From Epilithonimonas lactis (lineage in GTDB: Bacteria > Bacteroidota > Bacteroidia > Flavobacteriales > Weeksellaceae): a stretch of 64,000 bases of DNA. Below the pieces are notes generated by a model. That model was not told where the DNA came from and did no database searches. It saw only the letters and a list, made by a program, of their open reading frames with translations. The translations under genes were made by a program, and so were the position numbers. Positions 26,958 to 38,000 of the stretch are shown here, in pieces. The number at the start of each line of letters is the position of its first letter. Position 1 is the stretch's first letter. The stretch lies in contig NZ_FOFI01000005.1 in assembly GCF_900110605.1 (NCBI RefSeq), positions 1-64,000 on the forward strand, written 5' to 3'.

Positions 26958-28661
26958 TTAGCTCAATCCCAATTCTTTTTTTCTGTTCCTGATGTAATCA
27001 GTCGGTCTGATACCATTGATCTCATTAAACAGGCTGGAGAAATTTTGGCGTGCCGCTATGCCGCACTCCTCTGCCAAAGCTTCGATGGTGTAATGGAGGT
27101 ATTTATTGTTGGTGTTGAGAAGATTGGTAATATAGTTGATCCTAAGTTCAGCGATATACCTGTTGAAATTCATGCCTTTGTTCTCATTGATGTAGATGGA
27201 AAGATAGTGGGAATTCGTACCTAGTTTTACGGCTGTACTATGTTGCGTCAATCCCTTTTTCCGGAATTGATGTTCATCTTCGAACTTTTTTAGTTTTTCT
27301 GTGATCTTCTGCGCCATCTCATCGGTCAGAAAAGTTTTTCTGATCGAATATTCCGGTGCCTCATCAATGACGAGGTCGTCTTTGGCAATTGATTGTTCTG
27401 CCAGTTTTTTTTGAAGGAATAAATACTGCTTTTTAATTGTTCGGTCTTTCCGGTAACGGACTGTGAAAATAATCAGGATCAATAAGACAAGTCCTGCAAG
27501 GAATTGAGCGTAAACAGTCTTTTTTTTGCTGACCTGCTCCAGCCTTTCCTTCTCCTCTACCAGCATGCGGCGATCAAAATCCCTGTGAAGCTTTGACGAG
27601 AGATAAGCATAATTCTTGGTCAGCAGGCTGTCAGCTTTCAGCAATTGGTTGGTATAGTACAACTGTCTTTTAACATCTTTATCTTTATAATGTTCGATCA
27701 GAAAGTTGTAGCTTTTATAGACCTCGGGTAATACAAAGGCGTGAACTTCAAAGATAGAATCGATCTTCGTATAATATAAAATGGCTTTATCGGTATCGTT
27801 TTGTGCCTCGTTGATCTTGCCCAGATAGTAATACACCACAGAGGCCCAGGCGAAATCATTTCTCTGGACTATGACTGGTAATGAACTTTCAAGGTCGGCC
27901 TCAGCACCTGAGTAATCCTTTTTTATATATTTTGAAATGCCTCTGCACTTTAGAAAATAGCTGTGCTCTAAAGCAAAATCGTCATCATTTAATGTAAGGT
28001 CATGTCCCAACTGGCTCAGACTGTCGCTCTTCTTGTAGTTTTTAAGATACCGGCAGGTGACCGTAAGCTGGTGGAGGCTGTTTAGATAGGCCTTTTTGCG
28101 GTTAAACTTTTCGTTGAAATGAAGTTTCGCCTCTGTTTTTTTTCCATAATAAGCAACGCACTCATCAAAATGCTCCTGAGCCTCCTCATAATAACCTAAA
28201 TGTAATTTCACAACCCCTAAATGATAGATCACCTTATGATGAAGATATTGGTCATATGACCTTTTGGAAAATCCATAGGCTTTTAGATATTGGTCCAGTG
28301 CAAGTTTATAGTTTTTGTGATAGAAATAGTAAATGATACCCTTGCTGAGATAATCATTACTGATGTCGTCCTTAGATCCATATTTGATGCTGGCTGCGAT
28401 AGCACTGTCCGCATAGTTGATCTTATGCGGAAGATCGAACTGCCGGCCGTCCCGGTAACCCTGGATCAGCTTTGAGAAATTGGATTCATCCTTTGCCTTT
28501 AGGATAAAGATCCTCACATCAGGCATCGCACTGATGTCATCAATGGTTTTCATCTCATACTTTCTTCTTATTTTCTCAAAGGTCTTTTCTTTCTTTGGCT
28601 GTGAAAATGTAAGCTGCGATAAAAAGGAAAAGAGCATGAGAAAGCCGTAACACTTTTTCAT
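26958..28661 (-). CDS. TPR-containing AraC-family transcriptional regulator
   Basis: 567 residues: a signal/anchor start (CYGFLMLFSFLSQLTFSQ), about eight TPR-like helix pairs (for example YLSKGIIYYFYHKNYKLALD and YYLGKINEAQNDTDKAILYY), one membrane helix near residue 395 (LAGLVLLILIIFTV), a coiled region, and a C-terminal AraC HTH (GTNSHYLSIYINENKGMNFN, then ALAEECGIAARQNFSSLFNE). The likely topology is a periplasmic sensor with a cytosolic DNA-binding tail. Such proteins control adjacent uptake or resistance genes in flavobacteria. The cargo cluster starting at 28938 is the obvious candidate target. Confidence 0.87.
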   Translation of the reverse strand: MKKCYGFLMLFSFLSQLTFSQPKKEKTFEKIRRKYEMKTIDDISAMPDVRIFILKAKDESNFSKLIQGYRDGRQFDLPHKINYADSAIAASIKYGSKDDISNDYLSKGIIYYFYHKNYKLALDQYLKAYGFSKRSYDQYLHHKVIYHLGVVKLHLGYYEEAQEHFDECVAYYGKKTEAKLHFNEKFNRKKAYLNSLHQLTVTCRYLKNYKKSDSLSQLGHDLTLNDDDFALEHSYFLKCRGISKYIKKDYSGAEADLESSLPVIVQRNDFAWASVVYYYLGKINEAQNDTDKAILYYTKIDSIFEVHAFVLPEVYKSYNFLIEHYKDKDVKRQLYYTNQLLKADSLLTKNYAYLSSKLHRDFDRRMLVEEKERLEQVSKKKTVYAQFLAGLVLLILIIFTVRYRKDRTIKKQYLFLQKKLAEQSIAKDDLVIDEAPEYSIRKTFLTDEMAQKITEKLKKFEDEHQFRKKGLTQHSTAVKLGTNSHYLSIYINENKGMNFNRYIAELRINYITNLLNTNNKYLHYTIEALAEECGIAARQNFSSLFNEINGIRPTDYIRNRKKELGLS

Positions 28662-28937
28662 ATGCTTATTATTAGAACCTCACCATCTCAAAATTAAACA
28701 TTTTCCCATTAAATAAAGGATTTCTGTGCGGCTTGATGGTCTGTCAAACGGAAATTGTTCCTAACTCTCATGACTAAGGGCTTAATACCTGAAAATGAGT
28801 GGTACAATTTTAAAATTGATACGTCTTCATTTTAAAATAGCGCCACAGCAGGCTTTTTTTCAATTCCCGACGACTCTACCTTTGGTCTCAGAATTCTAAT
28901 ATAATCCGGTCGGAATAACCATTTAAAATTATTTAAA

Positions 28938-29159
28938 ATGAAAAAGTTATTGCCATTTTTAAGTCTTATCGCATGCGCATTTGGTGTGCTGAATTGTGCA
29001 GAACATGATGATGCTGTGTTACCGAAAACCGAAACTGATGATCTGAAACCTGCCGTATTTCTGCGTGGGGACACGATCAGAAAAGACAATCCACCAGTAT
29101 ATCCCGATCCACCTGTGAGAGATGGTGACAATTGGCGGACTGTTCCAATAAATAATTAA
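28938..29159 (+). CDS. Small putative lipoprotein
   Basis: 73 residues with a lipoprotein signal (MKKLLPFLSLIACAFGVLNC, lipobox Cys20), then a short Asp/Pro-rich tail (DNPPVYPDPPVRDGDNWRTV). No family is recognised. It is the first plus-strand gene downstream of the divergent TPR-AraC regulator and is followed by small ORFs and a MauE-like gene, so it probably belongs to the same envelope cluster. Confidence 0.7.
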   Translation: MKKLLPFLSLIACAFGVLNCAEHDDAVLPKTETDDLKPAVFLRGDTIRKDNPPVYPDPPVRDGDNWRTVPINN

Positions 29160-29171
29160 ATTCTATATCCT

Positions 29172-29339
29172 ATGATTCCCCATACCTCCATATCAGTTGT
29201 CACAGGCTTACCATGTCCGGAAAGCGGCATCTGGGAAAGTATGGGGAATTTTAAAACCACCTGTCCGATTATGAAAGGCAGCAAGATGCCGGATTATTGC
29301 GGATTGAAAGTTAAATGGAGACTGTTGCGGTCCAGTTAA
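29172..29339 (+). CDS. Short Cys/Trp-containing conserved-looking peptide
   Basis: A 55-codon frame, missed by size filters, reads MIPHTSISVVTGLPCPESGI, then WESMGNFKTTCPIMKGSKMP and DYCGLKVKWRLLRSS. The arrangement (Pro-x-Ser-Gly-x-Trp, then Lys-Gly-x-x-Met-Pro, then Trp near the end) looks like a small folded domain and not random translation, and I have seen this type of pattern in small bacterial proteins of unknown role. It starts 12 bases after the lipoprotein stop and ends before the MauE-like gene. Confidence 0.6.
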   Translation: MIPHTSISVVTGLPCPESGIWESMGNFKTTCPIMKGSKMPDYCGLKVKWRLLRSS

Positions 29340-29357
29340 ATTCTAAAAATATTGGTG

Positions 29358-30863
29358 ATGAAAAATTATTTGAATATCTTCATTTTAATAGTCAGTTATT
29401 TTTTTATTCTGCTGTTCGTCTATGCGGGTATCAGTAAAATTCTTGACTTTGAAAATTTCCAGGTGCAGATCGGGCAATCTCCATTATTAAGTTCTTATGC
29501 AGGTATTGTTTCTTATTCAGTGATCATTTCAGAGCTATTTATTGCTTTTCTTCTCATATTTTCTCAATACAGAATAATAGGATTATACGGCTCACTGGGT
29601 ATAATGACATCATTTACAATATACATTTACCTTATTCTCAACTACAGTGAATTTATACCATGTTCTTGCGGAGGCATATTAGAAAAATTAGGATGGGAAG
29701 AACATCTGATCTTTAATGTTTGCTGTGTTGTCGCTGCTGCTGTAAGCATTTTCATTCTTGAACATGTAAGGAAGCATTGGATCAAAACACTGGTTTCAGT
29801 TACAATCATGATCATTCTAAACTGTGCCTTGGTCATGATTTTATTTTTTTCTTCAGAACAGATGATAAAGAAAGGAAATAGTTTCGTGAGACGATTTCCC
29901 CATCATCTCATTATAAAAGAGAAAAGCCTTGACCTGAAGGTCAACTCTTATTATTTTGCGGGTGTGAGCGAGGGAAAAATCATTCTTGGCAATTATACAA
30001 ATCCAATGATAATAACGGAGGTTGACCCATCAATGAACAATTACCGAAAACAGATGATCAAGCTTGATAACTATGATCACGGATTTAAATTTCTAAAGCT
30101 GTATGTCCAAGGTTCTGAATTTTATCTTGCAGACGGGACGGTTCCAATTATTTACAGAGGAACTATCAAAAGCCATTATGCTGAGACCGTTAGCTACAAA
30201 AAATTCTATTTTGACCAGATAGCGGTCATTGATTCAGTAAAAATTGCATTCAGAACCTTTAATCCTAAAACGATGGTCAGATCTCTAGGAATCTTAAATA
30301 CAGCAAGCGGAAAGTATGAATTGAATCCGAATATCATTCAAAAGCAGAAGGACGGTATTTTTGATACAGATGGTTATCTCATTGCAGACAATCAAACGGA
30401 TCAATATTATTATAATTACTTCTACCGTAATGTGATTACCAGCGCTGATGCGGATCAGCTTTTCAGCAGTCAACATACCATAGATACAACCAGCATTGCC
30501 AAGGTTCAAAGTAAGATGATGACCAATGGTAAGATCAAAATGAACGCACCACCCGTGATGGTAAATAAGATGGGAACCGCAGTTAATGGTTTCTTATTCA
30601 ACCAGTCCAATCTGATGGGGAAATATGAAAACCGCAATCAATGGAAAACCAATTCAATCATCGATATCTACAATACAAACAATAAAAGCTACAGAGGAAG
30701 TTTCTACATTCAGAATAAGGGCGATGACAAATTGATCCAAATGTTCGCTACATATGAATACTTCTACACGCTTATAGGAAATGAGATTATTCGTTACCGC
30801 TATGCGCAGGCGTTTGCTAGCGATCTCAGGAAAGGGAATGCCGAAAACCTTACATTAGAGTAG
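29358..30863 (+). CDS. MauE/DoxX-like membrane protein with a large C-terminal extension
   Basis: The ATG at 29358 (MKNYLNIFILIVSYFF) is preferred to one two codons upstream. Four to five membrane helices occupy residues 1-165, with FVYAGISKILDF and the redox-type CSCGG at 102-106, as in MauE/DoxX-like methylamine utilisation proteins. Residues 180-500 form a beta-rich, probably extracytoplasmic domain with no cysteines, resembling a propeller or solute-binding surface. MauE-type proteins assist disulphide handling or quinone redox. Neighbouring DUF6520 is cysteine rich, which fits a thiol-redox partner. Confidence 0.72.
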   Translation: MKNYLNIFILIVSYFFILLFVYAGISKILDFENFQVQIGQSPLLSSYAGIVSYSVIISELFIAFLLIFSQYRIIGLYGSLGIMTSFTIYIYLILNYSEFIPCSCGGILEKLGWEEHLIFNVCCVVAAAVSIFILEHVRKHWIKTLVSVTIMIILNCALVMILFFSSEQMIKKGNSFVRRFPHHLIIKEKSLDLKVNSYYFAGVSEGKIILGNYTNPMIITEVDPSMNNYRKQMIKLDNYDHGFKFLKLYVQGSEFYLADGTVPIIYRGTIKSHYAETVSYKKFYFDQIAVIDSVKIAFRTFNPKTMVRSLGILNTASGKYELNPNIIQKQKDGIFDTDGYLIADNQTDQYYYNYFYRNVITSADADQLFSSQHTIDTTSIAKVQSKMMTNGKIKMNAPPVMVNKMGTAVNGFLFNQSNLMGKYENRNQWKTNSIIDIYNTNNKSYRGSFYIQNKGDDKLIQMFATYEYFYTLIGNEIIRYRYAQAFASDLRKGNAENLTLE

Positions 30864-30887
30864 GCAGCAACAAACAAACTTAATATT

Positions 30888-31157
30888 ATGAAAAAGTTCA
30901 TTATGCCTGTCGCGATTGTGATGATAGGCGCAACATCAGCTTTAGCTGGCAATTTAGGAAAAGGCAGCGATAAAGCAATTGTAAACGGTTTTGCATTCCA
31001 TAATGCAGAACCAGTAGTAAAATGTATAGACAGCAATGTCTCTTGCAGTACAACGGGATCTGTTACCTGCATGGCTAATTTAGGCAGTGGTCCGGAACAA
31101 CTCTATGAGAAGATCGATGATACTTCTTGTCCGAACCCTCTTTTCGTAAGACCATAA
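30888..31157 (+). CDS. DUF6520 family secreted peptide
   Basis: 89 residues: a signal sequence (MKKFIMPVAIVMIGATSALA) and a short mature part with four Cys in KCIDSNVSCSTTGSVTCMAN and DDTSCPNP. This matches the DUF6520 small secreted proteins of flavobacteria. The four cysteines suggest two disulphides. It lies 24 bases after the MauE-like gene and is followed at once by a terminator, so it ends the plus-strand operon. Confidence 0.78.
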   Translation: MKKFIMPVAIVMIGATSALAGNLGKGSDKAIVNGFAFHNAEPVVKCIDSNVSCSTTGSVTCMANLGSGPEQLYEKIDDTSCPNPLFVRP

Positions 31158-31163
31158 ATTTAA

Positions 31164-31190
31164 AAAGGATGCTGAAAAGCATCCTTTGTT
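31164..31190. terminator. Bidirectional terminator
   Basis: AAAGGATGCT and AGCATCCTTT form a perfect ten-pair stem with a GAAA tetraloop, flanked by A and T tracts. It separates the converging DUF6520 gene and S9 peptidase gene. Confidence 0.85.
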
Positions 31191-33642
31191 ATTTTTGATC
31201 CATCCATTCTTCAATATCCGCATCTTTGAGATAATGATCAAACCAATCACTTATTTTCCCTGCAATATCCAGCCTGTTTTTTCTTTTTAGAAAACCGTGG
31301 CCTTCATCGGGATAAAAGAGTGCAACACCTTCTTTTTTATTTCGTTTTAAGCCAACATAAAATTCCATGACCTGGTCCCAGGCAATATTCTTGTCCAGCA
31401 TTCCAGCCCACAGCAAGATGGGAGCATTGATTCCGGAAACATTGTAGACAGGACTATTTCTGATATAAAGCGCCTTATTATCTTCAAAACTTTGCGGCAT
31501 TTCATATTGTCCATCTTCAAACTGCCAGTAAAAAGGTTTGAGAAAATTATAATTAAAAGAAAAATAAGATCTTACCAGATCGCTGTTTCCTGCTCCTGAA
31601 GCATAGGCGGCAAACCTTTTGGAGTGTGTGGCAATAAAATTAACTTCATAACCACCGTGCGAATGTCCTATCAGCCCTATCCTGCCAAAATCAATGGCAG
31701 AAAATCCGGTTAAGGCATCTAAACCCCGGTTGACACAGTCAAGTGCTGAAAAACCGGTTCCTGACTTACCATAAACAATATCAGGTAAAAAAACAAAATA
31801 GGATCTTTCAAGATAGGATCTGATGTTCAGGCCTTCTGTCCGTTCAAAAAAACCATCCCTAAGATACTCATTCCCGTATTTGCTCTGCCTTTGGTAGATG
31901 CTGACGATCATAGGGTACTTTGCAGCAGCCTTATAGCCGACAGGAAAATAAAGAATCCCAGTAAGCCTGACACCTTCTGCGTTGGTATAGGAAATCCTTT
32001 CGCTGTGAATCGATGGCAGCAATCGGTCATCGCCATTGCTTTTAAAAACCGTTTTCAACTTTTTCCCTGAAATCACGTTAAGATAAGGTGGTACGCTATA
32101 ATCTTCTGCAACGTAGCTTATCAGATCGCCATCTTTTTGGACGATTGATTCAATCCTTTGCCTTGTGGGCTTAACCAGTATTTTTATCTGATGATTGAAG
32201 TAGGAAATCACAGCCGTCCTATCTTCACTGTGATCATACATCTTCAACAGAAGTCTTTGTTCAGGATCATAGATATTCTGCGATGCGTCACCCGAACTCT
32301 GCCTTTTTTGAGCGGCATTTAAAATAGTTGGAACATAGCCCTCCAATAGTCGGATCCTTTCTGTTTGCCCGTCGTTGATCCTGTACCTCATCAGACCTTC
32401 TTTAGATGTGAACATTATAGATTGGCCGTCTGAAGAGAAGAATCCCTCATTACTGCTTTCGATACCGAGTTTTTTTACAGCAAGTGTCTCTACATCAAAC
32501 AGGATCCACAGACCATTGAAATCAGACAGAAAGTAACGGCCTGTCTTTCCGTAAATGACCTTTGAGCCTCCTGCACCAATGAATTCCCTACTTAGGTTCC
32601 TGCTGTCATAACGGTAAAAATCGATTTCAGGATAATATTTCACATAATCCTGGTTCAGAGAAGGGTCAAATGTTATAAAATAGTTCTCATGGCCTATACT
32701 GACCGCAGTGGTAGATGGTTCTTCAGTTATTATTTTGCTAACACGCCTGACCGGATTCCATATCAGGGAGAGACTTTCAGATCCATTGTGAAATTTCTTT
32801 TCCAATTTCCGGTTAACTGTATTCCAGATATCTGGATCAGAAGATCCTTTGGAGGCTTCACTTTTAAGGCTCAGGGTGACAAAAAAGCAAAGGCTGTTAG
32901 GAATAGGCATTATGCTGGCAGAGCGGAAATCCTGCTTTATATCGTCCTTGATCCTAAAAACCTGACCATTCTGATCAATATAGACCATATCCCTACGCCC
33001 GTCTTTTTGCTCCTCGACCCAGGCAGTTTCACCATTGTCTGTCCAGGTGAGGTCAACTATCTTCTGATCCGTTGTCAGGATCAGTTTATCAGTTTGTTGA
33101 CCATCATGCAATGTCGTGTGACCTTCTTTTAGTCTGGTAAAAAACAACTGATCGTTCTTAATAAAAAACTGGTCCACATTTTCGTATCTCTTCAGCAACC
33201 GGTCCTCTGACCACACTTCCAGATCCTTTTCTGCATCTTCTCTTTTTTGCAAAATGACCAGCAGGTTTTTTGATTTCAGATATGCTGCTTTTGCCATCTG
33301 AGACCAATGTCTCACAGTTCCGGAATGCACGTTGATAAGCTCCGCACTGCCGCTCCTGATGAGCAGCAGTTTTGAGCTTTCTGTAAAATAATACTTTGCT
33401 ATTCCGGCGTATTGTCTGTTAACGTTAGGATCTTTGTGGCTGACCACCATCAATGTATCCTGTTCATCGTATATCTTACGAAATGCTGTCCATTGATGAT
33501 CGGGTGAAGACACCTGCATCCCGATCGTATAACGGCGATTATGCTGCTCGGGTACGGTGCCCTTCGGGTAAACTCCGGACTGACAATGAAGTTTAGATGA
33601 CAACAACAGGATAGCACAATATAACAGTTTAATAGCCTTCAT
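31189..33642 (-). CDS. S9-family prolyl oligopeptidase-like peptidase
   Basis: The start at 33642 (MKAIKLLYCAILLLSSKLHC) gives a signal peptide; the upstream in-frame extension adds no conserved sequence. A beta-propeller-like N-terminal part is followed by an alpha/beta-hydrolase domain with GHSHGG (Ser661), LLWAGMLDKN (Asp750) and DEGHGF (His782) as the catalytic triad. It should cut short peptides in the periplasm or at the outer membrane. The start overlaps the susD stop by 14 bases, so it is the third gene of a susC-susD-peptidase operon. Confidence 0.87.
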   Translation of the reverse strand: MKAIKLLYCAILLLSSKLHCQSGVYPKGTVPEQHNRRYTIGMQVSSPDHQWTAFRKIYDEQDTLMVVSHKDPNVNRQYAGIAKYYFTESSKLLLIRSGSAELINVHSGTVRHWSQMAKAAYLKSKNLLVILQKREDAEKDLEVWSEDRLLKRYENVDQFFIKNDQLFFTRLKEGHTTLHDGQQTDKLILTTDQKIVDLTWTDNGETAWVEEQKDGRRDMVYIDQNGQVFRIKDDIKQDFRSASIMPIPNSLCFFVTLSLKSEASKGSSDPDIWNTVNRKLEKKFHNGSESLSLIWNPVRRVSKIITEEPSTTAVSIGHENYFITFDPSLNQDYVKYYPEIDFYRYDSRNLSREFIGAGGSKVIYGKTGRYFLSDFNGLWILFDVETLAVKKLGIESSNEGFFSSDGQSIMFTSKEGLMRYRINDGQTERIRLLEGYVPTILNAAQKRQSSGDASQNIYDPEQRLLLKMYDHSEDRTAVISYFNHQIKILVKPTRQRIESIVQKDGDLISYVAEDYSVPPYLNVISGKKLKTVFKSNGDDRLLPSIHSERISYTNAEGVRLTGILYFPVGYKAAAKYPMIVSIYQRQSKYGNEYLRDGFFERTEGLNIRSYLERSYFVFLPDIVYGKSGTGFSALDCVNRGLDALTGFSAIDFGRIGLIGHSHGGYEVNFIATHSKRFAAYASGAGNSDLVRSYFSFNYNFLKPFYWQFEDGQYEMPQSFEDNKALYIRNSPVYNVSGINAPILLWAGMLDKNIAWDQVMEFYVGLKRNKKEGVALFYPDEGHGFLKRKNRLDIAGKISDWFDHYLKDADIEEWMDQK

Positions 33643-34999
33643 TCTGGGGGTTGAGGTTGGCGTTGAGCAACAGTTCACTGAGGGGGATCGGCCACAGCTG
33701 ATTAAAATTATTCCAGTTCGGCTTCACTGCTTTGAGATCCTGCAGCCTTCCGAAACGCTTCAGATCATAAAAACGCTGCCCGCCTTCGGTAAAAAATTCA
33801 CGGCGCTTTTCCTTTATTAATTCTTCTAAAAACTGATCTTTGGAAAGAGTGCCCGGCAATGCTGATAAGGCGGCTCTCTGCCTTACAGCATTGATATATG
33901 GCAAGGCCTCACCTACCCTGTTCTGCTGTGCCAGTGCTTCTGCTACAATAAAGTAAGCCTGTTCCAATCTGAACAGTATCGAATATTCTGTGGTATTCGG
34001 TGACAGGCTTTTGTATTTGTAAGGTCTGTACCAGGTCTGCTGATTGAAGGTGACAGGCTTCATCCAGTTTTCTTTCCGCAGGTCTGTATTGGAGAAAGCA
34101 TTCACAAGACTTGTGGAAAGCGCATAGGATGGCGGTGCGGCATTATCGAAATAGTAGAGCTGTGCCTCCGCTGTCCCGTCATTGATATTTTGCGGTTTTA
34201 ACTGCCACAGAATATGTTTTCCTAATTTTAAAAATGCTTTCTTAATGTCTCCTTCGAACAAATACAATGGGCTGTTAATGACCTCTTTGGCCGCTGACTC
34301 TGCCTTCTGCCATTCACGTTGTGTCAGATAAAGGTCAGCCAGTACCATATGGACTACTTTTCGGTTGGGGTAAAGGCGTTCAGCATTGGTATAGTTATCT
34401 TCCAGAAGCCTCGATGATTCCTGCAGGTCTTTTTCAACCTGGATAAATATTGCATCGGCTGTCATTTTTTTTAAACGCTTGTTGATCTCAAAATCGGTTG
34501 TGTCCGTGTAGGGAATGTCACCGAATATACGCTGGAGATTAAAATAAATAACCGATCGAATAAGTAAGGCAGTACCGCTGATCCGCTTGCGGTCAGCTTC
34601 CGGTATGGATGAACTTTTCAGTCCCTCAATAATTGCGTTGGCCATATAGATCTCTTTATAAGCATTTTGCCAGGTTGATTCGACAATGGTATTTCCTGCC
34701 AGCGGCTGATTGTTGTAAATATCCATTGAAGCATTGATGTTATTGATGTAATAGCCATCAAGGTCATCGGCATAGCTTGCCAGCAAAGCGCCCATCCCCC
34801 GGTTTCCACCAGACAAAAGCGAATTATTTCTGATCTCTGCCAATAAATTGGCAAGTGCCGCATCTGCGGTGTTGGTATCCTGAAAAACGGCGGCGGTACT
34901 GATCTGATTATTTGGTGCGTCGATCTCTACCAGTTTTTCGCAGTTCAGCAAAAAACCTAATGAGATCAATGCTGTAATTAATATGATATAGTGTTTCAT
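33629..34999 (-). CDS. RagB/SusD-family outer-membrane lipoprotein
   Basis: 456 residues with a lipoprotein signal (ILITALISLGFLLNC, Cys20), helical TPR-like SusD fold features (ANAIIEGLKSSSIPEADRKR, ALLIRSVIYFNLQRIFGDIP) and the C-terminal KEKRREFFTEGGQRFYDLKR. It acts as the lid over the SusC channel and binds the ligand. It starts 11 bases after susC. Pairing with an S9 oligopeptidase suggests peptide uptake, as in RagAB, rather than glycans. Confidence 0.92.
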   Translation of the reverse strand: MKHYIILITALISLGFLLNCEKLVEIDAPNNQISTAAVFQDTNTADAALANLLAEIRNNSLLSGGNRGMGALLASYADDLDGYYINNINASMDIYNNQPLAGNTIVESTWQNAYKEIYMANAIIEGLKSSSIPEADRKRISGTALLIRSVIYFNLQRIFGDIPYTDTTDFEINKRLKKMTADAIFIQVEKDLQESSRLLEDNYTNAERLYPNRKVVHMVLADLYLTQREWQKAESAAKEVINSPLYLFEGDIKKAFLKLGKHILWQLKPQNINDGTAEAQLYYFDNAAPPSYALSTSLVNAFSNTDLRKENWMKPVTFNQQTWYRPYKYKSLSPNTTEYSILFRLEQAYFIVAEALAQQNRVGEALPYINAVRQRAALSALPGTLSKDQFLEELIKEKRREFFTEGGQRFYDLKRFGRLQDLKAVKPNWNNFNQLWPIPLSELLLNANLNPQNEGY

Positions 35000-35010
35000 A
35001 ATGTTGTTAT

Positions 35011-38000
35011 TTAAAAATTCAACTGTAGTCCAAAGGCAATGGTTTTAAGCGGTGGCAGGTAGCCCGTTACACTGAATTCCGGATCCAATCCAAAATATTT
35101 GGTCCAGGTCCACAGGTTTTGCCCCTGCACATAGACGACCGCATCCTTAAAGAACCTGTCGGAACTTTCAATACGGTAATTCAGCTGTACATTTTTCAGA
35201 CGGATGAAGGAAGCGTCACCGATCGCTGCGGTACTGTTCCTGAAATTATTCGTCAGTGTATTGACTTGCGTGTTGGTACCAGTGGAATAAGGCATAATGA
35301 TCCCGCCCGGATTTTCCACAGACCAAACATTGACAAACTCCGCCGGCAGGTTGCTCATGGTTCCTGGCGTCGGCATATTCCTGGTGTAGTTCCAGTTTCT
35401 CTGTTTCACAAAATAGAAAAGAAATGACAAGCTTATATTCTTGTAGGAAACCTGGTTTTGCCATCCACCAAAATATCGGACCCCAATATTTTCTACCGCC
35501 TGCGTATCATCAGGCGCACTGATCTTTCCGTCACCATTAAAATCTCTAAAAGTGTAATTGCCTGTCACAGGATCGATCCCCTGATATTCAAATACTTTGA
35601 CGATCGAGGTTGGATAGCCTACTTTGTAAGTGTTGGCATAGGTAGAGCCTTCCAATCCTGGAAATGACAGCAGTTTATTCTGTGGAACGGTCAGATTCAC
35701 ACCCGATTCCCACTTCCACTGCTCAGACCTTACGATATTGGAATTCAGGGACATTTCCCAGCCTGAATTTTCGACCGTCGCACCAAGATTGGCAAGGACA
35801 TTTGAAAACCCTGTGGTCGATGGCAGTGGGATCCCTACTAGCTGATCCGATGAACGGTTTCTGTACCAGGACGTCGTCAGCATCAGTCGGTCTTTAAATA
35901 AACCCAATTCCAAAGCGGCCTCCAGTTTTTTTGTCTTCTCCCAGCTGTAGTCAGGATTATAGAGTCTTGAAGGATATAATCCCGTGATACTGTTGTAGCC
36001 TATATCATTGATCGTGTAGGTATCCAGATACTGGTAATCGCCGATAAAGTCGCTTCCTGTAATCCCATAGCTTCCACGAAGCTTTCCGTAACTCAGCCAG
36101 CTGATGTTTTCGAAAAAAGATTCTTTCGTGAATAGCCAGGCAGCTCCTGCCGCACCGAAATTGGCGACCCTGTTGTTGGTTCCAAAGCGACTGGATGCAT
36201 CACGGCGTCCCGTCAGGTTGACAATGTATCTGTTGTTATACTGGTAATTCAGACGTGTATACAAGGCGGCGTACTTGTAAGGCGCATTGACCTGATCGGC
36301 TACGATCTTTGTCGTTGCGGCACCTATGTTGGTGATCAGGGCATTGCTGGCAAAACCTACTCCGATCATCGAGGACTGCCTACCGTTGGTTTCCTGAAAA
36401 GAACCTCCTGCAAGTACATCCAATTGATGCAAGCCTATATTTTTCTTCCACGACAACTGAGGTTCGATAATGTACGAAAACAGGCTGTTATTGCTTTTCA
36501 GGACAGAAGAACTGGCAGGCTTAATGCCGTAGGCGGGATTGTACATATTGCTGGGCTTCAGGGATAATTCGTCCAGATTCTGATAATTGATGCCGCCATT
36601 TATTTTGAACGAAAGGTCCTTCCAAAATCTGTAGGAGAGATTAACATTGGTATTCCACTGTGAGATCTTATTTTCATAAGTACTTACCAGAGAAGCCACA
36701 GGATTTGTAAAGGTGTTATTCTCCCAGTTGATATTTCCTGCAGAATCATATAGTGCAGGAGCATTGGGACTCATACCGAGTGCCTGCGTGGTCAGGTCGC
36801 TGTTCACGACATTATTTGAAAGTGAAGAGAACATATTGGAAGCCTCGATGCGGAATTTCTGATCCGACGACACATGGCTGAAGGAAGAATTCAGGATGTT
36901 GGTCTTGTAGTGGTAATCGGCTGGAAATACGCTAGACTGGTCGTTGTGCGTAAAGCTTACCAGAAAACTGTTTCGGTCTGTCCCTCCACTGATACTGGCC
37001 TGCGTCATGCTTCCCGCAGCCTTCCGTCCGATCAGTTCCTTCTGCCAGTCCGTATAACGATTTTGATCCCATGTGCCATTCACATCATAGGCCGTAGCAG
37101 GCAGTGTGGCGATTCCGGCATTCTGATAGGCCTGCCTTCTCATTGACAGATACTGTTCTGTACTCATCATATCCATATGACTGGCGACACTGCTCAGGCT
37201 GTAGCTGGTATTCAGGCTCAGCCCCAAAGTACCCTTCTTCCCTTTTTTGGTCGTTATCAATACCACTCCGTTTGCACCCCTCGACCCATAGATCGCGGTG
37301 GCATCGGCATCCTTCAGGATTTCAATGCTCTCAATATCATTGGGACTGATGGCATTGAGCGGGCTTATGCTTCGCAGAGGCATAATGGTCACGGAATAGG
37401 CGGAATTGAGCTGACCTCCCAATGGTACACCGTCGATGACGTAGAGCGGCTGGTTGCCATCCACACTGCTGTTGACGCTGTTGCGGAGACTGTTTCTTCC
37501 ACGTATCTGGATATCATAGCCACCACCAGCCACACCTGAATTCTGGGTGATGCTGACGCCGGGCATTCTTCCCTGCACAGCTGACAGAACATTGGTCACG
37601 GGTTGGTTTTCTATGTCTTTTGCTGAAACTTTGGCGATACTACCGGTGCTTTCTTTGTCTCTGACCTTGTAGTAGCCTGCATTGAGAATAACTTCTTCGA
37701 TTCCCTTTACGTTTTCCTTTAAACTGATATTGATGACTTTCTGATTGGTAGCGGTGATTCGCTCTTCTGAATAATCAGGGTGTCTGAACAATAGGATGGG
37801 ATTTTCTACTGAAACCTGTAACGTATAGGTTCCATTTTCGCTGGTGGTGGTTACCTGGTCACTTCCCTCTTGGGAGATCATTACTCCTGAAAGGGGTTTG
37901 TTGGATGAAGTAACGGTACCGGATATGGTGCGTGTTTGGGCGTTTGTGTTACTGCTGACAGCGGTCAGCATAAGGCCAAAGAAAATACCTCCTATATTAG

